Part shown: piece by piece, positions 1 to 7,934 of the stretch
Layout of the letters: every line of letters starts with the position of its first letter
Numbering within the stretch: position 1 is the first letter of the stretch
NCBI GenBank assembly: GCA_022841665.1
Contig: JALHRB010000013.1
Coordinates: 1 to 64,000 of the forward strand
Origin: Pseudolabrys sp.
Lineage (GTDB): Bacteria; Pseudomonadota; Alphaproteobacteria; Rhizobiales; Xanthobacteraceae
Direction: 5' to 3'
Length of the DNA stretch: 64,000 bases
Notes under the pieces: generated by a model
Seen by the model: the letters and a program-made list of their open reading frames with translations, nothing else
Database searches by the model: none
Told to the model about the DNA's origin: nothing
Program-made: the position numbers and the translations under genes

Positions 1-345
1 GCCGGCTGGCCGGCCTTCCGCCGCTATCGCGCGGACGCCGAGCTGGCGCCGCGGCCGTTGCGGCTCCTGGCGCGGCCGGAGCCGATCGAGGTGGTGGCGG
101 AAGTGCCGGACGGCCCGCCTCTGCGCTTCCGCTGGCGGCGCGCGCTGCACGACGTCACGGCCGCCGAGGGACCTGAGCGCATCGGCGGGGCGTGGTGGAG
201 CGAGCACGGCGGCGCCACGCGCGACTATTTCCGCGTCGAGAACGGAAGCGGCCTGCGCTTCTGGCTGTTTCGCGCCGGGCTCTACCGCGAGCTCGCGCCG
301 GGCGGAGCCGCGCCCGCCTGGTTCCTGCACGGCACCTTTGCGTGA
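1..345 (+). CDS. imuB: ImuB-like Y-family polymerase homologue, C-terminal part (5' end outside window)
   Basis: The frame is open from base 1 to a TGA at 343-345, giving the last 114 residues. The tail has the features of ImuB C-termini: an RPLRLLARPEPIEV stretch, a TRDYFRVE motif and a final WFLHGTFA. ImuB is a catalytically inactive Y-family polymerase relative. It bridges the beta clamp and DnaE2 in damage-induced mutagenesis in bacteria lacking UmuDC. The next gene is dnaE2, as in the classical imuA-imuB-dnaE2 cassette, so context supports the call. The catalytic-like core and the clamp-binding motif lie upstream of the window and cannot be checked. Confidence 0.85.
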   Translation, partial: AGWPAFRRYRADAELAPRPLRLLARPEPIEVVAEVPDGPPLRFRWRRALHDVTAAEGPERIGGAWWSEHGGATRDYFRVENGSGLRFWLFRAGLYRELAPGGAAPAWFLHGTFA

Positions 346-360
346 TCTTTTTTCTTTTTA

Positions 361-470
361 CCTCCCCCTGAAAGGGGGAGGTCGGATCGCGAAGCGATCC
401 GGGTGGGGGTCACTGATGTCTCGAAGAAAGACGACCCCCACCCCGACCCTTCCCCTTTCAGGGGGAGGGA
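361..470. repeat. Palindromic element, family A, copy 1 (imuB-dnaE2 gap)
   Basis: This is a 110-bp element between imuB and dnaE2. It starts with a hairpin (CCTCCCCCT, loop GAA, AGGGGGAGG). A second hairpin follows around GGATCGC/GCGATCC, then a long-range pair GGGTGGGGGTC/GACCCCCACCC, and finally a terminal hairpin like the first but with loop TTC. The flanks are T-rich on the left and GAGAAGA on the right, as in the other copies. Its purine-rich right end (GGGGGAGGG) lies about 15-20 bases before the dnaE2 ATG and might affect dnaE2 translation. Confidence 0.9.
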
Positions 471-485
471 GAAGAGACCAGTAAC

Positions 486-3400
486 ATGCGCTATCTCGAA
501 TTCGCCGCCGCCTCGAACTTTTCCTTCCTGCGCGGGGCGTCGCATCCTGAAGAGCTGATGGTGCAGGCGCAGGCGATCGGGCTTTCCGGCCTCGGCCTCT
601 GCGACCGCAACACGGTGGCCGGCGTGGTGCGCGCGCACCTCACCAAGCGCGAGCACGCGCTGCCGCTGCGCTATCACCCCGGCGCGCGGCTGGTCTTTGC
701 CGACGGCACGCCCGACATTATTGCCTACCCGCGCGACCGCGCCGGTTGGGGGCGCCTCACGCGCCTGCTCACCGCCGGCAATTTGCGCGCCAAGAAGGGC
801 GAGTGCCATCTCACGTGCGATGACTTGCTTGCGCATATCTTCGGGCTGGAGCTGGTGGTTATGTATTCTCCTTCCTTACCTCCCCCTGAAAGGGGGAGGT
901 CGGATCGCAAAGCGATCCGGGTGGGGGTCACTGATGTCTCGAAGAAAGAGGACCCCCACCCCGACCCTCCCCCTTTCAGGGGGAGGGAGAAGAAAGCGCA
1001 CAGCAGCGATGAATTGGCGCACCTGCTGTCCACCCTGCGCGCCGCGGCGCCGGGGCGGGTGCGGCTTGCCGCCGCGATGCTCTATCGCGGCAACGATCGC
1101 GCGCGCCTCGTCCGCCTGAAAGAAGCCGCGCGCGCGGCACAGGTGCCGTTGATCGCGGTCAACGACGTGCATTTCCACCATCCCGACCGCCGGCCACTCG
1201 CCGACGTACTCACCTGCATCCGCGAGAAGTCCACCATCGACCGCGCCGGCCGCAAGCTCAGCCCAAACGCCGAACGCTTCCTGAAACCGCCGCATGAGAT
1301 GGCGCGGCTGTTCCGGAACGCGCCGGAGGCGATCGAGGAAACGCTCGCGCTCTCCGACGCGCTCACTTTCTCGCTCGACGAATTGCGCTACGAATATCCC
1401 GACGAAACCATCGAGGGCTTCGCCAATGCGCAGGACGCGCTTACGCATCTCACTTATGAGGGCGCGGCGCGGCGCTACCCCGGCGGCCTTCCGGCCAAGG
1501 TCCGCGCCACTATCGAGCACGAGCTCGCGCTGATCGCGCAGCTCGCTTACGCGCCCTATTTCCTCACCGTCCACGACATCGTGCGTTACGCGCGCGCGCA
1601 AGGCATCCTTTGCCAGGGTCGAGGCTCGGCCGCCAATTCGGCGGTGTGCTTCTGCCTCGGCGTCACCGAGGTCGACCCCGAGCGCGCCGACCTGCTGTTC
1701 GAGCGCTTCATCTCGCCGGAGCGGCGCGAGCCGCCCGACATCGACGTCGACTTCGAGCACGAGCGGCGCGAGGAGGTCATTCAATATATCTACGGCAAAT
1801 ACGGGCGCGACCGCGCCGGCATTGCCGCCACCGTCATCTCCTATCGCGGCCGTTCGGCCATCCGCGAGGTCGGCAAGGCCTTCGGCTTGAGCGAAGACAC
1901 CATCGGCGCGCTGTCGTCCTCGATCTGGGGCGGTGGCGGCGGCGCGGTGTCGCAAGATGCCGTCAAGCGCAGCGGCCTCGATCCGCAGAGCCGGCGCATG
2001 CGCCAGATCGCGGCGCTCGCCGCCGAGATTAACGGCTTCCCGCGCCACCTGTCGCAGCACGTCGGCGGCTTCGTCATCACGCGCAGCCGGCTCGACGAGG
2101 TGATGCCGATCGGCAACGGCGCCATGGCGGACCGCACCTTCGTCGAATGGGACAAGGACGACCTCGACGCGCTCGGCATTCTCAAGATCGACGTGCTCGG
2201 TCTCGGCATGCTGTCGTGCCTGCGCAAGGCGCTCGACATGGTGGAGAAGCACTATCCTGATGCGCTTTCTTCATCGCCCACCACTTCTCTTCCTTTGCCT
2301 CCCCCTGAAAGGGGGAGGTCGGATCGCAAAGCGATCCGGGTGGGGGTCACCGATGTCTCGACGGAAGACAACCCCCACCCCGACCCTCCCCCTTTCAGGG
2401 GGAGGGAGAAACAACTCACCCTCTCCGCCATCCCGCCTGAAGAAGACGCCGTCTACCGCATGCTGGGACGCGCGGACTCGCTCGGCGTGTTCCAGGTGGA
2501 GAGCCGCGCGCAGATGACCATGCTGCCGCGCCTGAAACCGAAGAACTTCTACGACCTCGTCATCGAAGTGGCGATCGTGCGCCCCGGCCCGATCCAGGGC
2601 GACATGGTGCATCCTTATCTGCGCCGGCGGCGCGGCCAGGAGCCGGTGGTCTATCCCTCCAAGGAGCTGGAAGCCGTGCTGTCGAAGACGCTCGGCGTGC
2701 CGCTGTTCCAGGAGCAGGCGATGAAGATCGCCATCGTCGCCGCCGGCTTCACGCCGGCGGAAGCCGACAAGCTGCGCCGCGCCATGGCCACCTTCAAGCG
2801 AGTCGGCACCATCGGCACCTTCCAGCGCAAGATGATCGACGGCATGCTGGCCAACGGCTATGCGCGCGACTTCGCCGAGCGCTGCTTCCAGCAGATCGAG
2901 GGTTTCGGCGAATACGGCTTTCCGGAAAGCCATGCCGCCAGCTTCGCGCTTCTGGTCTATGCCTCGGCCTGGCTGAAGTGCCGCTATCCGGACGTTTTCG
3001 CGGCGGCACTGCTGAACGCGCAGCCGATGGGCTTCTACGCGCCCGCGCAGATCGTGCGCGACGTGCGCGAGCACGGCGTCGAGGTGCGCGCGCCCGACGT
3101 CAACCGTTCGGATTGGGATTCGACATTGGAAAAGGGCGCCCGCGCGGCCGAGCATCTGCATGACCTGCACGCCGACATGCGCGGCGACCTGCGCGCCACG
3201 CACGCCATCCGCCTGGGTCTGTGCGAGATCAAGGGCCTGAGCGAGGAAGATGCGCGGACGATCGTCGCGCGGCGCGTTTCTCCCCTCCCCCCACATTCTC
3301 TTTCTTTGCCTCCCTTTGAAAGGGAGAGGTCGGATCGCAAAGCGATCCGGGTGGGGGTCACTGATGTCTCGAAGAAAGAGGACCCCCACCCCAACCCTCC

Positions 3401-4409
3401 CCCTTTCAGGGGGAGGGAGCAGGCTGCGGCAAGCGGGGAGAGGGAAACCCCCTACGACTCCGTGCGCGACCTATGGCTGCGCACCGGCCTCTCCCCGCGC
3501 GTGCTGGAGCGCCTTGCCGATGCCGACGCCTTCGGCTCGCTCGGGTTGACGCGGCGCGACGCGCTATGGGCGACCAAGGCGCTCGGCCGCGTCGGGGATG
3601 GCGAGGACGATTTGCCGTTGTTTGAGGCTTCTTCTTTACCTCCCCCTGCAAGGGGGAGGTCGCCCGCCGAAGCTGAAAGCGAAGGCGGGGGGGGGGGGGA
3701 CATACGCGACGCTGCCGAAGGATATGACCCCCTCCCCAACCCTCCCCCTTGCAGGGGGAGGGAGCAGTCAGTGCATGTGGCGAGAGAGGCAGAAGTGCGT
3801 TTGCCCCCCATGCCGATCGGCGAGGAAGTGGTGAACGATTATCGTTTCCTCCGATTGTCGCTGCGCGCGCATCCGGCCCAGTTCCTGCGCGCCGATCTCA
3901 ATGCGCGCGGCATTCTGCGCAACGAGGCGCTGCGCACGATTGCCTCCGGCGCGCGCGTGCGCATCTCCGGCCTCGTCACCTGCCGGCAGCGGCCCGGTTC
4001 GGCCAACGGCGTGGTGTTCATGAGCATCGAGGACGAGAGCGCGGTCGCCAATGCGATCGTGTGGCCGAAAGTGTTCGAGCGCTTCCGTCCGGTCGTGCTC
4101 GGCGCGCGCTATGTCGCGGTAAGCGGCCACGTGCAGGAGGAATCCGGCGTCATCCACGTGGTCGCCGACACGCTGGAGGATCTCACGCCCTGGCTGGCGC
4201 AGCTCGCCGAGCATGGCGGCGATATCGACAGCCTCGCCCGCTGCGACGAGGTGCGCCGGCCGATCGAGGAGCAGCGCGAGGCCCGCGCCAACGGCGGCCG
4301 CGAAAGCCGGCTGGTCAAGCTGATGCGCGAGATGCCCGAACTCGCCGCCGATCTCGACGTGACCGCGCGCGGCTCGGCCCACGCGCCGACGCGGCGGGCG
4401 CGCTCGTAA
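486..4409 (+). CDS. dnaE2: Error-prone DNA polymerase DnaE2 (ImuC) carrying four in-frame palindromic inserts
   Basis: DnaE2 is the C-family polymerase that performs translesion synthesis with ImuA/ImuB. The 1307-residue product opens with a PHP domain (SNFSFLRGASHPEEL at about 10-25) and has the polymerase signature PDIDVDF at 417-423, in which D420 and D422 match the catalytic aspartates of DnaE. The finger/thumb segments VARPGPIQGDMVHPYLRRR-type and GFGEYGFPESHAASFA are present. The C-terminus has an OB fold (RVRISGLVTCRQRPGSANGV). The protein is longer than usual because four repeat copies are translated in frame at about residues 132-168, 605-641, 942-978 and 1052-1093. Without them it is about 1154 residues, close to family length. 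The ATG at 486 matches the family N-terminus. No stop or frameshift interrupts it, so it may be functional. Confidence 0.93.
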   Translation: MRYLEFAAASNFSFLRGASHPEELMVQAQAIGLSGLGLCDRNTVAGVVRAHLTKREHALPLRYHPGARLVFADGTPDIIAYPRDRAGWGRLTRLLTAGNLRAKKGECHLTCDDLLAHIFGLELVVMYSPSLPPPERGRSDRKAIRVGVTDVSKKEDPHPDPPPFRGREKKAHSSDELAHLLSTLRAAAPGRVRLAAAMLYRGNDRARLVRLKEAARAAQVPLIAVNDVHFHHPDRRPLADVLTCIREKSTIDRAGRKLSPNAERFLKPPHEMARLFRNAPEAIEETLALSDALTFSLDELRYEYPDETIEGFANAQDALTHLTYEGAARRYPGGLPAKVRATIEHELALIAQLAYAPYFLTVHDIVRYARAQGILCQGRGSAANSAVCFCLGVTEVDPERADLLFERFISPERREPPDIDVDFEHERREEVIQYIYGKYGRDRAGIAATVISYRGRSAIREVGKAFGLSEDTIGALSSSIWGGGGGAVSQDAVKRSGLDPQSRRMRQIAALAAEINGFPRHLSQHVGGFVITRSRLDEVMPIGNGAMADRTFVEWDKDDLDALGILKIDVLGLGMLSCLRKALDMVEKHYPDALSSSPTTSLPLPPPERGRSDRKAIRVGVTDVSTEDNPHPDPPPFRGREKQLTLSAIPPEEDAVYRMLGRADSLGVFQVESRAQMTMLPRLKPKNFYDLVIEVAIVRPGPIQGDMVHPYLRRRRGQEPVVYPSKELEAVLSKTLGVPLFQEQAMKIAIVAAGFTPAEADKLRRAMATFKRVGTIGTFQRKMIDGMLANGYARDFAERCFQQIEGFGEYGFPESHAASFALLVYASAWLKCRYPDVFAAALLNAQPMGFYAPAQIVRDVREHGVEVRAPDVNRSDWDSTLEKGARAAEHLHDLHADMRGDLRATHAIRLGLCEIKGLSEEDARTIVARRVSPLPPHSLSLPPFERERSDRKAIRVGVTDVSKKEDPHPNPPPFRGREQAAASGERETPYDSVRDLWLRTGLSPRVLERLADADAFGSLGLTRRDALWATKALGRVGDGEDDLPLFEASSLPPPARGRSPAEAESEGGGGGDIRDAAEGYDPLPNPPPCRGREQSVHVAREAEVRLPPMPIGEEVVNDYRFLRLSLRAHPAQFLRADLNARGILRNEALRTIASGARVRISGLVTCRQRPGSANGVVFMSIEDESAVANAIVWPKVFERFRPVVLGARYVAVSGHVQEESGVIHVVADTLEDLTPWLAQLAEHGGDIDSLARCDEVRRPIEEQREARANGGRESRLVKLMREMPELAADLDVTARGSAHAPTRRARS
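879..988. repeat. Palindromic element, family A, copy 2 (inside dnaE2)
   Basis: A 110-bp copy nearly identical to copy 1, inside the PHP-domain part of dnaE2. It begins exactly at a codon boundary and is read as PPPERGRSDRKAIRVGVTDV followed by a KKEDPHPDPPPFRGRE-type tail. The flanking dnaE2 sequence resumes in frame (ELAHLLSTLRAAAPGRV). Confidence 0.93.
2298..2407. repeat. Palindromic element, family A, copy 3 (inside dnaE2)
   Basis: A 110-bp copy in the polymerase region of dnaE2, between the ALDMVEKHYPD segment and AVYRMLGRADSLGVFQVES. It has the same orientation and codon phase as copy 2, and the encoded peptide differs at only a few residues (TEDN instead of KKED). Confidence 0.93.
3309..3418. 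repeat. Palindromic element, family A, copy 4 (inside dnaE2)
   Basis: A 110-bp copy between the RLGLCEIKGLSEEDARTIV helix-hairpin-helix region and the TPYDSVRDLW segment of dnaE2. The left hairpin has point changes (CCTCCCTTT / AGGGAGAGG), so this copy is slightly more degenerate. Phase and orientation match copies 2 and 3. Confidence 0.92.
3639..3763. repeat. Palindromic element, family A variant, copy 5 (inside dnaE2), with a G13 run
   Basis: A 125-bp variant with the same outer hairpins (loops GCA and TGC) but a different centre. The centre has a run of 13 consecutive G at 3687-3699, read as a Gly stretch after ESEG. It is inserted before the linker that leads to the OB fold of DnaE2. Codon phase and orientation match copies 2-4. 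Confidence 0.88.
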
Positions 4410-4440
4410 AATTCAGGGAGAAGAGCAAAATCTTTTTTTA

Positions 4441-4549
4441 CCTCCCCCTGAAAGGGGGAGGTCGGATAGCGAAGCGATCCGGGTGGGGTCACCGATGTCT
4501 CGAAGAAAGATGACCCCCACCCCGACCCTCCCCCTTTCAGGGGGAGGGA
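4441..4549. repeat. Palindromic element, family A, copy 6 (downstream of dnaE2)
   Basis: A 109-bp copy between dnaE2 and aroE (convergent genes). It has lost one G in the GGGTGGGGGTC arm and has an A for C change in the second hairpin. Located here it could act as a bidirectional terminator-like hairpin. I see no gene in the remaining 4550-4635 gap. Confidence 0.9.
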
Positions 4550-4635
4550 GAAATCCCACTTACATCGCCGGCGTCACGCCGCGCCCGACATACGTCGTCT
4601 TGGCCAGGATCGAAGGCGAAGAACCCCCGCCCGCG

Positions 4636-5541
4636 CTACTTATTCCGCCGGGCTTTCTTCGGGGGACGCGGCGTCTTCTTCGGCGCCGCCGGAGCCTTTT
4701 GCGGCGCGTGCTGCGCGAGATCGGCCTCGACCAGCGCGCGCAGCTCCGCCGTCACCACGGGCTTAACGCCGAACCACAATTCGAAGCCGCGCACCGCCTG
4801 GTGCAGCAGCATGCCGAGCCCGTCGGCCGTACGCAGGCCGCGCTCGCGCGCCGCGGCGAGCAGCGGCGTCTCCAGCGGCACGTAGACCAGATCCGCCACC
4901 ACCAGCGAGGCCGGGCAGCGCAAATTGATCTCGAGCGGCGGCTGGCCGGCCATGCCGAGCGTCGTCGTGTTGACCAGCAGCCCGGCGCCGCCGAGCAGGC
5001 CGGTGATCTCGTCCCAGGCCGCCGGCTTCACGCGCGCGCCGAACTGCTTCTGCAAGGCCTCCGCCCGCCCCGCGGTGCGGTTGATCACGTAGACGCGCTG
5101 CACCTCGCGCGCCAGCAGCGCAAAGATCGCCGCGCGCGCGCCGCCGCCGGCGCCGAGCACCACCGCGGTCTCCAGCCCGCGGTCCCAGCCCGGCGTGGCG
5201 CTGTCGAGATTGGCGAGGAAGCCGACAACGTCGGTGTTGGTCGATCGCAGCGTACCGTCGTCGTACCAGAGCGTATTCGCCGCGCCGACCGCGCGCGCGC
5301 GCTCGTCCGGCGCCGAGACCGCCAGCGCCGCTTCCTTGTGCGGCACGGTGACGTTGGCGCCGATATAGCCGTGGTCGCGCAGATGGCCGACGAAATCGGC
5401 GAACTTCTCCGGCGGTACAGACTCTTTCCGGTACTCGGCGTCGAGCCCGTGCTGCTTGATCCAGTAATTATGAATCAGCGGCGAGCGCGAATGGCCGGCG
5501 GGCCAGCCGATGATGCAGGTTGCTTTGCGGTCTTTACTCAT
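4636..5541 (-). CDS. aroE: Shikimate dehydrogenase family protein (AroE-like) with a Lys/Pro-rich tail
   Basis: AroE interconverts 3-dehydroshikimate and shikimate with NADP(H). The 301-residue product shows the substrate loop GWPAGHSRSPLIHN, the catalytic-lysine motif NVTVPHKEAA, the catalytic-aspartate motif STNTDVVGF and a nucleotide-binding GAGGGARAA. The final 25 or so residues are a basic Lys/Pro/Ala-rich extension absent from typical AroE. The ATG overlaps the stop of the upstream FAH-family gene by 4 bases (ATGA), so the two are probably translationally coupled. Because it is paired with a catabolic gene rather than coaE or other housekeeping neighbours, it could be a catabolic quinate/shikimate-type paralogue instead of the biosynthetic enzyme. 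Confidence 0.85.
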   Translation of the reverse strand: MSKDRKATCIIGWPAGHSRSPLIHNYWIKQHGLDAEYRKESVPPEKFADFVGHLRDHGYIGANVTVPHKEAALAVSAPDERARAVGAANTLWYDDGTLRSTNTDVVGFLANLDSATPGWDRGLETAVVLGAGGGARAAIFALLAREVQRVYVINRTAGRAEALQKQFGARVKPAAWDEITGLLGGAGLLVNTTTLGMAGQPPLEINLRCPASLVVADLVYVPLETPLLAAARERGLRTADGLGMLLHQAVRGFELWFGVKPVVTAELRALVEADLAQHAPQKAPAAPKKTPRPPKKARRNK

Positions 5542-6392
5542 TGTTCGGCCACCACGGTGTTGCGCAACACGCCGATCTCCGGCACCTCGATCTCGATCGT
5601 ATCGCCGGGCCTGAGCCAGACCGGCTCGCCGCCGCGCTTGCGTTTGACCGGCGTGCCGGTGACGATGATATCGCCCGGCTTCAGCGTCATGAAGGTCGAG
5701 ACATAGGTGATCGTCTCGGTGAACGACTTGATCAGGCTGGCGGTGGTGTCGTCCTGCGTCACCTCGCCGTTGAGCTTCACCGTGATGTGCAGCGGCTTGG
5801 CCAGATCGACCTCGTCGGCGGTGACGATCCACGGCCCGATGCTGCCGGTCGAATCCCAGTTCTTGCCCTGCGTGACGTTGAACTTGCCGTGCCGGACCCA
5901 GTCGCGGATGGTGCCCTCGTTGCACAAGGTGACGCCGGCGACATGGGAAAGCGCATCGGCAGACGCGATGCGGCGGCCGGCGCGGCCGATCACCAGCGCG
6001 ATCTCGCCCTCGTAATCGAGCTGCTCGGATTCGCGCGGGCGCACGATCGGCTGCCCGTGGCCGACCAGCGACAACGGCGTGCGGTAGAACATGCTGGGAT
6101 ATTTCGGGATGTCCTGGTCGCCGTAGTCGGCATTGCGGTTAGCGTAGTTGATGCCGATGCAGAGGATTTTCTCCGGCGCGAGCACCGGCGGCAACAACTC
6201 GACTTCGCGCAGCGGAAAATCCGGGCGCACGCCGCGCGCCGCGGCGGCCGCAACCGCCAGCGCATCGCCACGCAGCAGGTCGAGCACGCTCTCGTAACGC
6301 GGGGCGAGCCGCAGTTTGAGATCGACAACGCCCTCGCCCACCACGGCGCCGAAGCTCTCCCGGCCACGCACTCGGTAACTTGCCAATTTCAT
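5538..6392 (-). CDS. Fumarylacetoacetate hydrolase (FAH) family protein
   Basis: A 284-residue single-domain FAH-fold protein. The family acts on C-C bonds or tautomers of 2-oxo-enoic acids, for example 2-hydroxyhepta-2,4-diene-1,7-dioate isomerase, in ring-cleavage pathways. Visible motifs are CIGINYANRNADYGD, the metal-site segment LDYEGEIALVIG, the GKNWDSTGSIGPW block and the C-terminal GDIIVTGTP. The ATG at 6392 gives the usual MKLASYR-like start, although the frame stays open upstream. It is divergent from the isomerase and dioxygenase genes at 6518-7896, which suggests one meta-cleavage unit. The exact substrate is not determinable. Confidence 0.88.
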   Translation of the reverse strand: MKLASYRVRGRESFGAVVGEGVVDLKLRLAPRYESVLDLLRGDALAVAAAAARGVRPDFPLREVELLPPVLAPEKILCIGINYANRNADYGDQDIPKYPSMFYRTPLSLVGHGQPIVRPRESEQLDYEGEIALVIGRAGRRIASADALSHVAGVTLCNEGTIRDWVRHGKFNVTQGKNWDSTGSIGPWIVTADEVDLAKPLHITVKLNGEVTQDDTTASLIKSFTETITYVSTFMTLKPGDIIVTGTPVKRKRGGEPVWLRPGDTIEIEVPEIGVLRNTVVAEQ

Positions 6393-6517
6393 TGAAATGT
6401 CCAGACTAACTTGCGGCCCGTGCAGGCGTGTGGAAGCGGCGGCGGACTGGCGATATGCTCGCGGGCCGGCCCCGCATGTATTCCGCGCGCAAGGGGCCGT
6501 CAACGCCGGGAAGCCCG

Positions 6518-6904
6518 ATGCCGCACATCATTGCCGAATATTCCGCCAACCTGGAGGACCGCCTCGATGTGGGCGCGCTGGTCGCCGACCTGCACCAGGC
6601 GGCAATCGACAGCGCCGTGGCGGAGCTTGCCGGCATCCGCACGCGCGCGGCGCGGCGCGAGCATTTCCGTGTCGCCGACGGCGATCCGGCCAACGGCTTC
6701 GTGCATATCGTGGCGCGCCTGCGCATCGGCCGCAGCGAGGAGCAGCGCCGCAAGCTCGGCCAAATGCTGTTCGACGCCGCCGACAAGCGGCTGGCGGCGG
6801 CTTACACAACGCACCCCATCGGCCTGACGGTCGAGATCCACGAAATCGATCAGTTGACCTTCCGCCGTAATACGCTGCGCGAAAAGGCGGAAAGCGCCGC
6901 CTGA
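6518..6904 (+). CDS. 5-carboxymethyl-2-hydroxymuconate isomerase (CHMI) family tautomerase
   Basis: A 128-residue protein starting MPHIIAEYSANLEDR. In CHMI (tautomerase superfamily) the proline after the removed Met is the catalytic base, and here it is present as Pro2. The C-terminal PIGLTVEIHEID segment also matches the family. The reaction is isomerisation of 5-carboxymethyl-2-hydroxymuconate in homoprotocatechuate (3,4-dihydroxyphenylacetate) degradation. The frame is open further upstream, but this ATG fits the family length and places Pro at position 2. The dioxygenase gene starts 8 bases downstream, so the two form an operon. Confidence 0.88.
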   Translation: MPHIIAEYSANLEDRLDVGALVADLHQAAIDSAVAELAGIRTRAARREHFRVADGDPANGFVHIVARLRIGRSEEQRRKLGQMLFDAADKRLAAAYTTHPIGLTVEIHEIDQLTFRRNTLREKAESAA

Positions 6905-6912
6905 GGGAACAC

Positions 6913-7896
6913 ATGCCGGTCCGCCCGCCCAATCTCAGCCCGCCCTTCAACGTCGTGCGCGCCAGCCATGTTGAATTCGGCGTGCGCGATTTGGCGAAGT
7001 CGCGCAGCTTCTATGTCGATTGCCTCGGCTACCTCATCAGCGATGCGCACAAGGACGCGCTCTATCTGCGCGCGGTCGAGGAGCGCAACCATCATTCCAT
7101 CGTGCTGACGACCGCGGACGCGCCTTGCGTGCACGCCATCGGCTTCAAGCTCGCGAGCGAGGAGGACCTCGACCGCGCCGCCTTCTATTTCGCGCGCAAG
7201 GGACTGCCGACCTCGTTCCCGGAAGTGCCCTATCAGGGCCGCACGCTGCGCACGGTCGACGCCGTCGGCATGCCGATCGATTTCTACGTGCGCATGGATC
7301 AGAGCGAATGCATGCTCCGCAACTATGCCGAATACCGCGGCGCGCGCATCCAGCGCATCGACCACATCAACTGCTTCACCCCCGACGTGCAGGCCTCCTA
7401 CGATTTCTACAGCGACATCGGTTTCCGGCTGACGGAATACACCGAGACCGACGATCCGGACGCGCAGCTTTGGGCGGTGTGGATGCATCGCAAGGGCAAC
7501 GTGCACGACCTCGCCTTCACCAACGGCAAGGGTCCGCGCCTGCACCACATCGGCGTGTGGACGGCGGGCCCGCTCGACATCCTGCACATCTGCGACGTGA
7601 TGGCGTCGTCCGGCTTTCTCGCCAATATGGAGCGCGGGCCCGGACGGCACGGCATCTCCAACGCCTTCTTTCTCTATACGCGCGACCCGGACGGCCACCG
7701 CGTGGAGCTGTTCACCTCCGACTATCTCACCGTCGATCCCGACTTGAAGCCGCTACGCTGGTCGTTGCGCGATCCGCAGCGGCAGACGCTGTGGGGGCAC
7801 CCCGCGCCGAAGTCTTGGTTCGAGGAAGGCTCGACCTTTGTCGGCGTGCCGCTGCGCGAGCCGGCGCTGGCGGCGCAACCGATTGTGGCACGGTAG
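6913..7896 (+). CDS. Type I extradiol dioxygenase, VOC fold (3,4-dihydroxyphenylacetate 2,3-dioxygenase-like)
   Basis: A 327-residue two-domain vicinal-oxygen-chelate dioxygenase. The metal ligands expected for extradiol enzymes are visible: His in RIDHINCFTPD, His in RLHHIGVW and Glu in GHRVELFTSDY. Length and motifs fit the homoprotocatechuate dioxygenases of the Brevibacterium/Arthrobacter type, which open the ring next to the catechol hydroxyls using Fe(II) or Mn(II). This differs from the LigB-type HpaD of E. coli. It lies directly after the CHMI-like gene, whose substrate is the product expected after oxidation of the ring-cleavage aldehyde. No CHMS dehydrogenase (hpaE) lies beside it in the window. 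GAGGGA serves as the ribosome binding site. Confidence 0.87.
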   Translation: MPVRPPNLSPPFNVVRASHVEFGVRDLAKSRSFYVDCLGYLISDAHKDALYLRAVEERNHHSIVLTTADAPCVHAIGFKLASEEDLDRAAFYFARKGLPTSFPEVPYQGRTLRTVDAVGMPIDFYVRMDQSECMLRNYAEYRGARIQRIDHINCFTPDVQASYDFYSDIGFRLTEYTETDDPDAQLWAVWMHRKGNVHDLAFTNGKGPRLHHIGVWTAGPLDILHICDVMASSGFLANMERGPGRHGISNAFFLYTRDPDGHRVELFTSDYLTVDPDLKPLRWSLRDPQRQTLWGHPAPKSWFEEGSTFVGVPLREPALAAQPIVAR

Positions 7897-7934
7897 ACCT
7901 TGCAATTCGACGTCAGCCTAGCAACGATCTCACT

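Noticed and set aside
486-4409. dnaE2 as a pseudogene because of repeat insertions
   Set aside because: All four inserts keep the frame, no stops occur, and the catalytic and OB-fold motifs are intact.
361-4549. CRISPR array, because of regularly similar repeats
   Set aside because: The repeats are about 110 bp, multi-hairpin, unevenly spaced and embedded in a coding gene. There are no short repeat-spacer units and no cas genes.
4550-4635. A short minus-strand frame ending ILAKTTYVGRGVTPAM
   Set aside because: It lies beyond the aroE stop in another frame and has no start of its own and no recognisable family. It may be chance or a minor remnant, but support is too weak.
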